The notes under the pieces are model-generated. The model saw only the letters and a list, made by a program, of their open reading frames with translations, was not told where the DNA came from and ran no database searches. Shown here piece after piece: positions 18,758-26,916 of a DNA stretch of 64,000 nt. Each line of letters starts with the position of its first letter. Within the stretch, counting starts at the first letter, position 1. Source of the stretch: Deferribacter desulfuricans SSM1 (GTDB lineage Bacteria > Chrysiogenota > Deferribacteres > Deferribacterales > Deferribacteraceae); contig NC_013939.1 of assembly GCF_000010985.1 (NCBI RefSeq), forward strand, positions 1,145,501-1,209,500, written 5' to 3'. The translations under genes were made by a program, and so were the position numbers.

Positions 18758-19162
18758 ATGTTTAAAGAAAAAGCAATCGAAGCAATGAAAAGAGCTGGCT
18801 ACAAACTTACAAAACCAAGGATGTGGATTGTTGAGTATCTTGATGGCAATAAAAATCACCCATCTGCAGTTGAGATCTATGATGATTTAAGGAGAGAAAA
18901 TAAACAATTCTCATTTGCTACAATCTATAATACATTAGACACACTCGTAAAATCTGGTGCTATTAAACAGATTACAGTTGATCCTTCTTGCAGTAGGTTT
19001 GATCCAGATACTTCTGATCATGGACATTTTGTTTGTAGCGTTTGCAAAAAAGTTTATGATCTTGAAAATATAGAGGTAAACTTTGACAACGATATAATTG
19101 CCGAAGTTGAACATATTGATTTACATATAAAAGGTGTTTGTAAAAATTGTAAAAAGCAGTAG
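18758..19162 (+). CDS. Fur family transcriptional regulator, PerR-like
   Basis: A 134-residue DNA-binding repressor. A winged helix with KLTKPRMWIVEYL and FATIYNTLDTLVKSGAI is followed by the dimerisation domain. CSVC at about 93-96 and CKNC near the C-terminus form the structural zinc site found in PerR and most Fur proteins, and SDHGHFVC supplies metal ligands. PerR-type proteins sense peroxide through bound Fe or Mn; Fur or Zur roles cannot be excluded. The neighbour is a tiny rubredoxin-like protein, consistent with oxidative stress control. The RBS is AAAGGAG before ATG 18758. Confidence 0.85.
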   Translation: MFKEKAIEAMKRAGYKLTKPRMWIVEYLDGNKNHPSAVEIYDDLRRENKQFSFATIYNTLDTLVKSGAIKQITVDPSCSRFDPDTSDHGHFVCSVCKKVYDLENIEVNFDNDIIAEVEHIDLHIKGVCKNCKKQ

Positions 19163-19173
19163 GAGGTAAATTT

Positions 19174-19281
19174 ATGGCTGTATTTAAATGTACCAAATGC
19201 GGTTATGAAAAAGAGGGTAGGTGTAAACCAAGAAAATGTCCTGAATGTGGTTCTCAAGGAACTTTCGAAAAAAAAGAATAA
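19174..19281 (+). CDS. 35-residue RCKP-type rubredoxin-like zinc/iron ribbon protein
   Basis: A short gene with a strong AGGAGG RBS. The translation runs MAVFKCTKCGYEKEGRCKPR and then KCPECGSQGTFEKKE. Two CxxC pairs (C6/C9 and C22/C25) make a rubredoxin-like metal knuckle, and the central RCKPRKCPECG is the signature of the RCKP rubredoxin-like family. Such proteins bind Fe or Zn; electron transfer in peroxide or superoxide detoxification is plausible but not shown. It follows the PerR-like gene by 11 bp and ends just before a hairpin terminator, so the two form a probable operon. Confidence 0.8.
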   Translation: MAVFKCTKCGYEKEGRCKPRKCPECGSQGTFEKKE

Positions 19282-19285
19282 TTTT

Positions 19286-19318
19286 GAGCGAGGAATTGTT
19301 ACCTCGCTCTATTTATTT
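19286..19318 (+). terminator. Intrinsic terminator of the PerR/rubredoxin operon
   Basis: A perfect 8-bp stem GAGCGAGG/CCTCGCTC (19286-19293 and 19302-19309) with an 8-nt loop is followed by TATTTATTT. The U-tract is interrupted, so it may be moderate in strength. It ends only a few bases before the next ATG. Confidence 0.7.
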
Positions 19319-19320
19319 AA

Positions 19321-20094
19321 ATGTTATCATTTTTAGAAAAAATTTATCATTATTATAATCGAAAAGAATTTATCTCAACAGATCCTATTATTTATCCTCA
19401 TACTATCAAAGGTGATATTGAGTTTATTGCGTTTATATCATCAATCTTTGCTTATGGAAGAGTCGCGTCTATAAACAAATTTTTAAAACTTTTCTTTGAT
19501 TTGTATGGTTTTTACCCTAATAGAGTAAAAACGAAAAAAAATATATATTATCGATTTCAATCAAGTGATGATATTTATAATTTTTTAAATTTCTTAAAAA
19601 ATATTTTTCAAAGTTATGGCTCGTTATATGATTTTTTGCTAAAAATAAATCCAAACGATTTAGATGCAGCTTATAAAGGTTTTCATGAATATTATTTAGA
19701 ATATTTTGGGAATAAATTAACTCAAGGTCTTAGATTCTTGCTACCAGATATTACAAAATCATCTGCAAAAAGGGTAAGAATGTTTTTTAGATGGATGGTA
19801 AGAAAAGATAATATAGATTTTGGTGTATGGGTTAAATATGATAAAAAGAGCTTGAAATTCCCTTTAGATATTCATATATTGACATATGCATATAATAGAA
19901 ATATTATAAGAAATAAATCTAACTCTTATAAAAATACATTAAAGGTTACTGATTATTTTTTGAAAATAAATGAGATAGATCCAGTAAAGTATGATTTTGC
20001 GCTAACAAGGTTAGGGATGATAGAAGGTTGTAAGTTTTTAAAAGATGAAAGTTGTAAAAATTGTCGATGGTTTAAAGTGTGCGTTTTTAATTGA
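19321..20094 (+). CDS. DUF2400 (TIGR02757) family protein with an endonuclease III-like Cys motif
   Basis: A 257-residue protein recognised as TIGR02757/DUF2400 from EKIYHYYNRKEFISTDP at the start and the FIAFISSIFAYGRV block. The family is widespread but has no proven function. The C-terminus carries GCKFLKDESCKNCRWFKVC, that is C-x7-C-x2-C-x5-C, close to the C-x6-C-x2-C-x5-C 4Fe-4S motif that ends endonuclease III type DNA glycosylases. This suggests an HhH-glycosylase-like protein that may bind an iron-sulfur cluster. The ATG at 19321 has no Shine-Dalgarno sequence and lies 11 bp after a terminator, so expression may be leaderless or low. Confidence 0.75.
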   Translation: MLSFLEKIYHYYNRKEFISTDPIIYPHTIKGDIEFIAFISSIFAYGRVASINKFLKLFFDLYGFYPNRVKTKKNIYYRFQSSDDIYNFLNFLKNIFQSYGSLYDFLLKINPNDLDAAYKGFHEYYLEYFGNKLTQGLRFLLPDITKSSAKRVRMFFRWMVRKDNIDFGVWVKYDKKSLKFPLDIHILTYAYNRNIIRNKSNSYKNTLKVTDYFLKINEIDPVKYDFALTRLGMIEGCKFLKDESCKNCRWFKVCVFN

Positions 20095-20118
20095 CAATTG
20101 GGTGATAAGATATATATT
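20091..20118 (+). promoter_or_regulatory. Sigma70-type promoter for trxA
   Basis: TTGACA (20091-20096) and TATATT (20113-20118) are 16 bp apart, 32 bp before the thioredoxin ATG. The -35 box overlaps the stop codon of the preceding DUF2400 gene. Confidence 0.6.
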
Positions 20119-20149
20119 AGCGGGTGAATAACAAAAGGAGGTACGAAAT

Positions 20150-20467
20150 ATGGCATTAACTTTTACAGAAGAGAATTTCCAAAAGGAAGTATTGGAAAGT
20201 GATATCCCAGTATTAGTGGATTTCTGGGCAGTATGGTGTGGACCATGTAAAATGCTTGCCCCAACTATTGATCAGTTGGCTAATGAACTTGAAGGGAAAG
20301 TTAAAGTAGGAAAAGTAAATGTAGATGAAAATCAGAGTTTAGCTGCAAGATATGGTATAATGAGTATTCCAACTGTTATGATTTTCAAAGATGGTAAAGT
20401 GGTAGAACAATTTATAGGTGTTCAACCAAAAGGTGTATATGTTGATGCGTTAAATAAATATTTATAG
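20150..20467 (+). CDS. trxA: Thioredoxin
   Basis: A 105-residue cytoplasmic disulfide reductase with the WCGPCK active site (in [16 protein letters not shown]) and the cis-proline segment SIPTVMIF. Size and motifs are those of standard Trx1. It has its own promoter and a strong AGGAGGT RBS, and is followed after 13 bp by an FmdB-type zinc ribbon. It probably supplies electrons to repair and biosynthetic enzymes. No thioredoxin reductase gene is present in the window. Confidence 0.95.
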   Translation: MALTFTEENFQKEVLESDIPVLVDFWAVWCGPCKMLAPTIDQLANELEGKVKVGKVNVDENQSLAARYGIMSIPTVMIFKDGKVVEQFIGVQPKGVYVDALNKYL

Positions 20468-20480
20468 AGGTGTCTTAAAG

Positions 20481-20669
20481 ATGCCAATATATGAATACAA
20501 ATGCAAGGATTGTGGTAAGCAGTTTACAAAACTTGTATTTAAATTAGATGAAGAGGTTGAGTGTCCATCCTGTAAAAGTAAGAATGTAGAAAAAATGATT
20601 TCTACCATTTCCAGCATATCTGGTGGAAGTGGTTCTTCTTGCAGCGGTGGACCTTCAGGTTTCAGCTGA
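20481..20669 (+). CDS. FmdB-type zinc ribbon protein
   Basis: A 62-residue protein beginning MPIYEYKCKDCGKQF. Two CxxC knuckles (CKDC and CPSC) give the FmdB/CxxC_CXXC_SSSS zinc ribbon, followed by the usual Ser/Gly-rich tail (SSISGGSGSSCSGGPSGFS). The name comes from a putative formamidase regulator; the true role is unknown. Co-transcribed with trxA and followed by two hairpins. Confidence 0.85.
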   Translation: MPIYEYKCKDCGKQFTKLVFKLDEEVECPSCKSKNVEKMISTISSISGGSGSSCSGGPSGFS

Positions 20670-20683
20670 GCTTAGTTTATAAT

Positions 20684-20701
20684 ACGCCAGGTTGGCGTTT
20701 T
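20684..20701 (+). terminator. First hairpin after the trxA operon
   Basis: ACGCC (20684-20688), a 5-nt loop and GGCGT (20694-20698) followed by a short T run. It is short and probably assists the stronger hairpin directly downstream. Confidence 0.5.
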
Positions 20702-20732
20702 AAAAAAGCTCCCGTTTGGGAGCTTTTTTTTT
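20702..20732. terminator. Strong bidirectional intrinsic terminator
   Basis: The 7-bp stem AGCTCCC/GGGAGCT with a GTTT loop is flanked by six A on the left and nine T on the right. It therefore ends both the trxA operon (plus) and the convergent ribonucleotide reductase gene (minus), whose stop is at 20736. Confidence 0.85.
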
Positions 20733-20735
20733 ATT

Positions 20736-23042
20736 TTAACTACAGTGTGAATATCCGCAGGAATAGCAAACATCACACCCTTCTACGTAATTTAGAATAC
20801 CGCCACATTCAGGACATGCACCATTTCTTGGTGTTGCATTTTTTATATCCTTTTCATCTTTTTCTACTTCTTTTAAAAGCTTATCTACAGTTATTTCTTC
20901 CTGCTTTATTACCTTTATTTCAGTTGGCATATTCAACGCTTGCTCAATAGCCTTTCCAACAGCATCAGCACAACTTAACACTTGATTTGGCCCAAAACCG
21001 TATCTCATATGACAAGAAATACCTTTTAATTGTTTAATTATTGTTTCAGGTTCACCACCACTACGGAGAACCAAAGAAATCAATCTTCCTATAGCCTCGC
21101 ATTGACTTTGAGCACATCCGCCAGCTTTCCCCATACTCGTAAAAACTTCAAAAGGTTCTCCATTTTCATCTTGATTTATAGTAACATACAATTTTCCGCA
21201 ACCAGTCATCATCTCTATAGTTTTACCCACAAGTACTTTTGGCCTTGGTCTTGGCCTAAATTGACCCCTAATTTCAACCGTTTGAGTTTCCTCTTTTTTA
21301 TCTTTCGTTCCTACATTTATAACTTGTCCTTCTCGACTACCATCTCTATAAATTGTTATACCTTTACAACCCTCTTTATAAGCTAATAAATATACTTCTC
21401 TAACATCTTCTACAGTAGCCTCATTAGGGAAATTTACAGTTTTGCTAACTGCATTATCAGTATATCTCTGAAATGCTGCCTGCATTTTAACATGCCATAT
21501 CGGAGATATTTCATGCGCTGTAACAAAAACCCTTTTCCATTTTTCAGGAACTTCATCTATATCTTCTAAATGTCCGCTTTCAGCAATTTTTTCCATCAGC
21601 TCATCACTATAAAACCCTTCTCTTTTAGCAATCTCTTTAAAAATTGGATTTACTTCAACAAGTTTATCATTATCTAATACATTCCTATAAAAAGCTATTG
21701 CGAAATAAGGTTCTATACCTGATGAAGCTCCAGCAATAATTGAAATAGTCCCTGTTGGAGCTATAGTTGTTACTGTAGCGTTTCTCAGCATTTTAAAACC
21801 TTTTTCAGGATATATGCTATCCTTAAAATTAGGGAAGCTTCCTCTTTTTTCTGCAAGTTTTACAGAAGCATTTCTTCCTTCTTCTTGAATAAAAGACATA
21901 ACTTTTTCTGCCAATTTTAATGCATCTTCACTATTGTATGGGATTTCAAGTAAAGCCATCATATCAGCCCAACCCATTACACCTAAACCAATTTTTCTGT
22001 TTTTCTTAGTCATTTCTTCAATTTGAGGTATAGGATAATTGTTCATATCAATTACGTTATCTAAAAAATGAACCGCAGTATGTATTACTTTTTTCAGCTC
22101 ATCCCATAATATTTTCTTATTTTTTACAAACTTGCCAAGATTTATTGAACCTAAATTACAAGACTCATAAGGTAACAATGGCTGCTCACCGCATGGATTA
22201 GTAGATTCTATTTCACCTTCTTTAGGTGTAGGGTTGTCTTTATTAATTCTATCTATAAATACAATACCAGGATCTCCACCTTCCCAAGCAAGTTTTACCA
22301 TTTGGTCAAAAACTTCTTTAGCATTTAATTTTTTTACTACTTTGCCATCTTTAGGGTTAATCAATGGGTAATCTTCACCTTTTATTACCGCCTCCATGAA
22401 TTTTTCTGTTACAGCAACAGATAAATTAAAGTTTGTTAATTTTGTTTTATCTTTTTTGGCGTAAATAAATTCCATTATATCAGGGTGATCAACCCTTAAA
22501 ATCCCCATATTTGCACCACGCCTTGTGCCACCTTGCTTTATTGTTTCTGTAGCAGAATCAAAAACAGTCATAAAAGAAACAGGGCCACTTGAAACCCCTT
22601 TTGTTGTTTTAACAACATCATCTTTAGGCCTCAATCTTGAAAAAGAAAAACCGGTCCCACCACCAGATTTATGAATTAACGCTGTATATTTTACAGCTTC
22701 AAAAATTTTATCCAAAGAATCTTCAACCGGTAGCACAAAACAAGCAGATAACTGTTGCAATTCTTTGCCAGCATTCATAAGGGTAGGGGAGTTGGGTAAA
22801 AATTTAAGAGAAACCATAATGTCGAAAAACTCTTTAGCAGTTTTTTCAATATCAGCATTTTTATCATAATTAAGATCTGCCAAAGCAATATTCATTGCTA
22901 CTCTTTGAAACATCCCTTTTGGAGTTTCTACTATATTCCCTTTTTCATCTTTTTTAAGATATCTTTTTCTCAATACAGTTAATGCATTTGCAGATAATTT
23001 TGGCTCTTCGTCTAAAAGTTCGTAAATCTTTTCAGAATACAT
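20736..23042 (-). CDS. nrdJ: Adenosylcobalamin-dependent class II ribonucleotide reductase
   Basis: A 768-residue enzyme reducing ribonucleotides to deoxyribonucleotides with coenzyme B12, independently of oxygen. Seen are NSPTLMNAG, GTGFSFSRLRP, the active-site loop STNPCGEQPLLPYESCNLG, and ATVTTIAPTGTISIIAG. A TSCPD-type domain follows (about 620-720), then a C-terminal Cys cluster CPECGG...CDVCYSCGYSHC that may shuttle electrons from thioredoxin. The start is set at 23042 because GGAGGG lies 7 bp upstream and MYSEKIYELLDEEPKLS is a typical beginning; an upstream in-frame ATG at 23096 lacks an RBS. A good promoter lies 57 bp further up. It is monocistronic. Confidence 0.93.
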   Translation of the reverse strand: MYSEKIYELLDEEPKLSANALTVLRKRYLKKDEKGNIVETPKGMFQRVAMNIALADLNYDKNADIEKTAKEFFDIMVSLKFLPNSPTLMNAGKELQQLSACFVLPVEDSLDKIFEAVKYTALIHKSGGGTGFSFSRLRPKDDVVKTTKGVSSGPVSFMTVFDSATETIKQGGTRRGANMGILRVDHPDIMEFIYAKKDKTKLTNFNLSVAVTEKFMEAVIKGEDYPLINPKDGKVVKKLNAKEVFDQMVKLAWEGGDPGIVFIDRINKDNPTPKEGEIESTNPCGEQPLLPYESCNLGSINLGKFVKNKKILWDELKKVIHTAVHFLDNVIDMNNYPIPQIEEMTKKNRKIGLGVMGWADMMALLEIPYNSEDALKLAEKVMSFIQEEGRNASVKLAEKRGSFPNFKDSIYPEKGFKMLRNATVTTIAPTGTISIIAGASSGIEPYFAIAFYRNVLDNDKLVEVNPIFKEIAKREGFYSDELMEKIAESGHLEDIDEVPEKWKRVFVTAHEISPIWHVKMQAAFQRYTDNAVSKTVNFPNEATVEDVREVYLLAYKEGCKGITIYRDGSREGQVINVGTKDKKEETQTVEIRGQFRPRPRPKVLVGKTIEMMTGCGKLYVTINQDENGEPFEVFTSMGKAGGCAQSQCEAIGRLISLVLRSGGEPETIIKQLKGISCHMRYGFGPNQVLSCADAVGKAIEQALNMPTEIKVIKQEEITVDKLLKEVEKDEKDIKNATPRNGACPECGGILNYVEGCDVCYSCGYSHCS

Positions 23043-23098
23043 CAAAAATCCCTCCAGTTCTATAAAATATTGATAATATTTAATAATTATATCCAATA

Positions 23099-23127
23099 AT
23101 CATACATTAAGTTTACTTATTTCTCAA
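23099..23127 (-). promoter_or_regulatory. Sigma70-type promoter for nrdJ
   Basis: On the reverse strand TTGAGA (23122-23127) and TATGAT (23099-23104) are separated by 17 bp, upstream of the chosen start. No cobalamin riboswitch is recognisable in the roughly 50-bp leader, which is too short for one. Confidence 0.55.
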
Positions 23128-23155
23128 GTGATATTTAAAATTTTTAGTTTGTAAC

Positions 23156-23182
23156 AAAAAAGCAGGAGAGAAATCTCCTGCT
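23156..23182 (-). terminator. Intrinsic terminator of the CydA-like operon
   Basis: On the reverse strand a 9-bp stem AGCAGGAGA/TCTCCTGCT with a 4-nt loop is followed by six T. It ends the two-gene CydA-like operon and insulates nrdJ. Confidence 0.85.
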
Positions 23183-23193
23183 ACAAATAAAAC

Positions 23194-24273
23194 TTATTTA
23201 TTAGCAAGTTCATACTTCAATTTAATAATTAAATAATAAAGAGTAGCTAACAAGGCTACAAATAATATTATAAAAATAATAAATATCCCCCATTGAGGTT
23301 TAACACTTAAACTCATATAGTCAAAGTATTTTGAAAAATATGTGCTTTCTATAATTCTTCTAACAATTACCATACTGAACACCGACAATGTAGCAGCTCC
23401 AAAAACAATTTTTTCATTCTCTTTTTTCACAAGTATTAAAAATGCAGGATAAAGTGCCAAAGCAATTCCAATAACTAAAAACAGTATTAAAGTTGGATTT
23501 GAATAAAAATTTGCAGGGTGAGAAAATAGAAACCATGTTCCTACAATTAACTGCACTAAAGTAGGGATCAAGAATGAATATTTACCAAGAGAATACATCT
23601 TATCTGACAATTCATTACTGTATTTTTTTCTCATTCTTGAATATATCATCAAAAAAGCGCCACTAAAGGCAATGGCAGCAAAAATAAAATGGAAAAATCT
23701 CAAAGTAAGAGTTTTTGCAGAAAAAACAGATAATTTTCCTAAATATATATCTTTCCATAGTTCTGGTTGCATAGATAAAAGAGTATAGGTCACAAGCATC
23801 AAAGCAACATATAAAAATAGTATAGCTGCAAATACTATGAAAATAAATCCTCGCCCTCCAGTATACTTCAACCTAAAAGGCTTAAATTTAAATAGATAAT
23901 AAAAATAATAAGCTAAAATAATTGCTAATAACACAAATAACCATTTCCATGATAGTAAAACAGAAGAACTATAAAAAAACTGACCATACAATACCTGCAA
24001 GAAAAGTAAAGGAGCAACCCCAGTTGTAACCGTAAGTGATATATTAAAAGTATTTAACCAACCAAGCTCTTCAGCAATTTTATCATAGGTACTATCACCT
24101 TTATTTTTAGAAATATACTTAGATACCAATATCAGAATCGTACCTCCCAATGTTAGATTCATAAAGATAAAATGTATAAATAATGTAACAACAAGAAAAA
24201 ATAGAAATATATATTGATGACTTGGAATAGGTATTAAATCTGGTGATGGTATATAATTCAAAATTTCATTCAT
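23194..24273 (-). CDS. CydA-like integral membrane partner subunit
   Basis: A 359-residue protein with about nine membrane helices. The N-terminal segment with conserved His (IPSHQY at about 16-21, FIHFIFMNLTLGG at about 32-45) resembles the first helices of cytochrome bd subunit I, but the classical quinol-binding Q-loop is absent. It follows the cytochrome c-fused CydA-like gene by 9 bp with a GGAGG-type RBS, so the two probably form one complex. Similar two-gene sets occur in other anaerobic and microaerophilic bacteria and are often annotated as cytochrome bd or c oxidase-like. Role in oxygen, nitric oxide or other electron-acceptor reduction is unproven. Confidence 0.65.
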   Translation of the reverse strand: MNEILNYIPSPDLIPIPSHQYIFLFFLVVTLFIHFIFMNLTLGGTILILVSKYISKNKGDSTYDKIAEELGWLNTFNISLTVTTGVAPLLFLQVLYGQFFYSSSVLLSWKWLFVLLAIILAYYFYYLFKFKPFRLKYTGGRGFIFIVFAAILFLYVALMLVTYTLLSMQPELWKDIYLGKLSVFSAKTLTLRFFHFIFAAIAFSGAFLMIYSRMRKKYSNELSDKMYSLGKYSFLIPTLVQLIVGTWFLFSHPANFYSNPTLILFLVIGIALALYPAFLILVKKENEKIVFGAATLSVFSMVIVRRIIESTYFSKYFDYMSLSVKPQWGIFIIFIILFVALLATLYYLIIKLKYELANK

Positions 24274-24282
24274 ATTAGCCTC

Positions 24283-25554
24283 CTACTTCGCTATTTCTGC
24301 TAAATAAGCAGCTAAAGCTTCTCTTTCTTTCTCAGTACCAATAAAAGGTGGCATTAATGGGTTTGAATCTAAATCCATTAAAATACCATCAAGATCTTCA
24401 GCTTCTAACCCTTCAATTTTAGGTCTTAAGGCATTAAACCCATTTAGGGAGTGGCAAATTTTACATTCAGCTACAAATACAGCTCTTCCCACTTTAAGTT
24501 TATCCTTGTAACCAGCTATGTTTGCCCATTTTGCTTTAGATAAAACACCATTTTCATTTAGCTTTTCAACCTCAGAAACAAGAATTCCGTTAGAATACAT
24601 ATAGTCTCTTATAATAAATGGTTTTCTAACCCTTTCTCTTGCAAACTCATAATATCCAAAACTGATTTGAGCTAAAATCAATACAATTAATGCAATTGCA
24701 ATATTTATGTATCTTGGCACTACAAACATAAATAAAAGCGATAGTATTGTGATAATAGCGGTAATCCATCCAGAATAGTATAAGAAGTTAGTCAATATTT
24801 CATTACCACCCAGCATCTGTTCTCTAACATCTACAGGTATAGCATATACCCACCATGTCATACCCAAAAAAGCTAAAATTGAACCAGCTAACACAAAATA
24901 GCCTGCAAAATGGGAAGCATCCTTTTTTATATTTTGATTTTTAATAAAAGATATTGTAACCATTGCATATAGACCAGCTAATAAAAATGCAATACCGGTT
25001 CTACCAATAACTGATGGAATATAGGTTGGATTGAAAAACGCATCAAAGAATGATCTTGTTTCTACCCACTTACCTGGTGTTAATTGAAATGTTATAATAC
25101 CTACAATAATAACCAAACTCATAAATGCACCAACAAAATATAACCAACCAAGTAAAACATGGTATTTATCTGAGACTTTGTCCCATGTATAATAATATAT
25201 GAGTATGGTTACAATCTCTAATACAAAGAATATCCATTCAGTGGCCCATCCCCATACAAAGTTGTGAATTAATGCTGATGTCCCTGCAGGTGAAATAAGC
25301 GCAATAGTAAACCATATACCAACTCCTGTAAGAGCACCAACAACAGCAGAAACAAGTAAAACAAGGCCACTAGTTTTCTTAACAAACTGTTTAAGGTCAT
25401 CATTGCCAAGTTTTATTGCTTTAAGCTCTGCTAAAACTAAAAACAATCCCATACCAACAGCAAAATGAGAAATAAAGACATGAAACACTGCTACAATAGC
25501 AATTACCAGGGCTCCTGGAATGTCACTATTAGCCAACCAAAGGGGGTAATCCAT
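24283..25554 (-). CDS. CydA-like membrane protein fused to cytochrome c (bd-type oxidase-like)
   Basis: A 423-residue protein. Residues 1-310 hold about eight or nine membrane helices resembling cytochrome bd subunit I. His25 and His30 in the first helix (AVFHVFISHFAVG) and Glu106/Glu113 (WGWATEWIFFVLEI) are candidate heme or proton-path residues. The C-terminal tail (about 345-423) is a soluble cytochrome c with CKICH at 364-368 and Met401 in LMPPF as likely sixth ligand. The fused heme c suggests electrons arrive from a c-type carrier instead of, or as well as, quinol. Distinct from canonical CydA in length (about 520 for E. coli) and in lacking a recognisable Q-loop. It is co-transcribed with the partner gene downstream. 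The exact reaction is inferred only. Confidence 0.7.
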   Translation of the reverse strand: MDYPLWLANSDIPGALVIAIVAVFHVFISHFAVGMGLFLVLAELKAIKLGNDDLKQFVKKTSGLVLLVSAVVGALTGVGIWFTIALISPAGTSALIHNFVWGWATEWIFFVLEIVTILIYYYTWDKVSDKYHVLLGWLYFVGAFMSLVIIVGIITFQLTPGKWVETRSFFDAFFNPTYIPSVIGRTGIAFLLAGLYAMVTISFIKNQNIKKDASHFAGYFVLAGSILAFLGMTWWVYAIPVDVREQMLGGNEILTNFLYYSGWITAIITILSLLFMFVVPRYINIAIALIVLILAQISFGYYEFARERVRKPFIIRDYMYSNGILVSEVEKLNENGVLSKAKWANIAGYKDKLKVGRAVFVAECKICHSLNGFNALRPKIEGLEAEDLDGILMDLDSNPLMPPFIGTEKEREALAAYLAEIAK

Positions 25555-25722
25555 AATACACCTCCAAATAAAAATTTATATATTTTAATTATATCATTTA
25601 AATTAAATTTTTAAAGGATGATTTTTAAGTTAGAAAAATTAAAAATAATATTATTCAAAAATGTTTGATATTTTGAAATAATTATATTATTTAAATCAAA
25701 GAAAAAATTTATGAGGTGAAAA

Positions 25723-26832
25723 ATGATAATAGGAATACCAAAAGAGATTAAAACTAATGAAAACCGAGTTAGTGTTACACCTTCTGGTGTAGCTGAGTTT
25801 ATAAAAAATGGGCACAAAGTTATAATTGAGAAAAATGCTGGTTTAGGTAGCGGTATTACAGATGATGAGTATATCAAAGAGGGTGCTGAAATAGTTGAAA
25901 CTGCAGATGAAGTTTTTAATAAAGCTGATATGATAATCAAAGTTAAGGAACCACAACAGGTTGAAATAGAAAAAATGAAAGAAGGGCAAATTATTTTTAC
26001 TTACCTTCATTTAGCACCAGACAAAGAACAAACTTTGGGGTTAATGAAAAAGAAAGTGGTTGCAATAGCTTATGAAACAATAGAAGTAAACGGTAAGTTG
26101 CCTCTACTTGAACCAATGAGCGAAATTGCTGGCAAAATGTCATCAATTATGGGTGCATACTATCTAGCAAAACCTTATGGTGGAGCTGGTGTTTTAGCTG
26201 GAGGTGTTGCTGGTGTTCATAGTGCTAAATTTGTAATTTTAGGTGGTGGGACAGCTGGTTTAAACGCTGCAAAAATTGCTGCTGGACTTGGGGCAAGAGT
26301 AGTTGTTATGGATATAAATTTAGAAAGAATGAGATATCTTGAAGATATTTTACCAAAAAATTGTGAAGTAATTATGTCTAACAAATTAAATATTTTAAAA
26401 GAGATTCAAGATGCTGATTGTGTTATAGGCACTGTTCTTATACCAGGCGCAAGAGCTCCTAAATTGATTACAAAAGATATGCTAAAGCTTATGAAAAAAG
26501 GTTCAGTAATAGTAGATGTGAGTATTGATCAAGGTGGTTGTGTCGAAACATCAAGGCCTACAACTCATCAAAAACCAGTTTATGAGGTTGATGGAGTTTT
26601 ACATTACTGTGTTGCAAATATGCCAGGAGCATACGCAAGGACATCTACATTTGCACTAACTAATGCAACACTACCTTTTGCCCTTGAATTAGCTAACAAA
26701 GGGTGGAAGACTGCTTGCAAAGAAAATGAATCATTAAAGAAAGGGCTTAATGTTGTAAATGGAGTAATAACATGTAAACCAGTAGCTGAAGCTCATGATT
26801 TAGATTTTGTTGACCCAGATGAGTTGCTATGA
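25723..26832 (+). CDS. ald: Alanine dehydrogenase
   Basis: A 369-residue NAD-dependent enzyme interconverting alanine and pyruvate plus ammonia. It starts MIIGIPKEIKTNENRVSVTP, as the family does. It contains the substrate-site segment FTYLHLAPDKEQT, the NAD-binding VILGGGTAGLNAAKIAAGLGA, and DVSIDQGGCVETSRPTTH near the active-site Asp. Normal length. It is preceded by a 168-bp gap shared with the divergent CydA-like operon and has GAGGTG as RBS. It may serve nitrogen assimilation or alanine catabolism. Confidence 0.95.
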   Translation: MIIGIPKEIKTNENRVSVTPSGVAEFIKNGHKVIIEKNAGLGSGITDDEYIKEGAEIVETADEVFNKADMIIKVKEPQQVEIEKMKEGQIIFTYLHLAPDKEQTLGLMKKKVVAIAYETIEVNGKLPLLEPMSEIAGKMSSIMGAYYLAKPYGGAGVLAGGVAGVHSAKFVILGGGTAGLNAAKIAAGLGARVVVMDINLERMRYLEDILPKNCEVIMSNKLNILKEIQDADCVIGTVLIPGARAPKLITKDMLKLMKKGSVIVDVSIDQGGCVETSRPTTHQKPVYEVDGVLHYCVANMPGAYARTSTFALTNATLPFALELANKGWKTACKENESLKKGLNVVNGVITCKPVAEAHDLDFVDPDELL

Positions 26833-26916
26833 ATTGATTGAGAATTCATACAATTCTTTTGATTATAAAGTAAAGGTATGTTAGCAATAGTTTTAAAAGT
26901 AAATTTGAGGTGAGTT

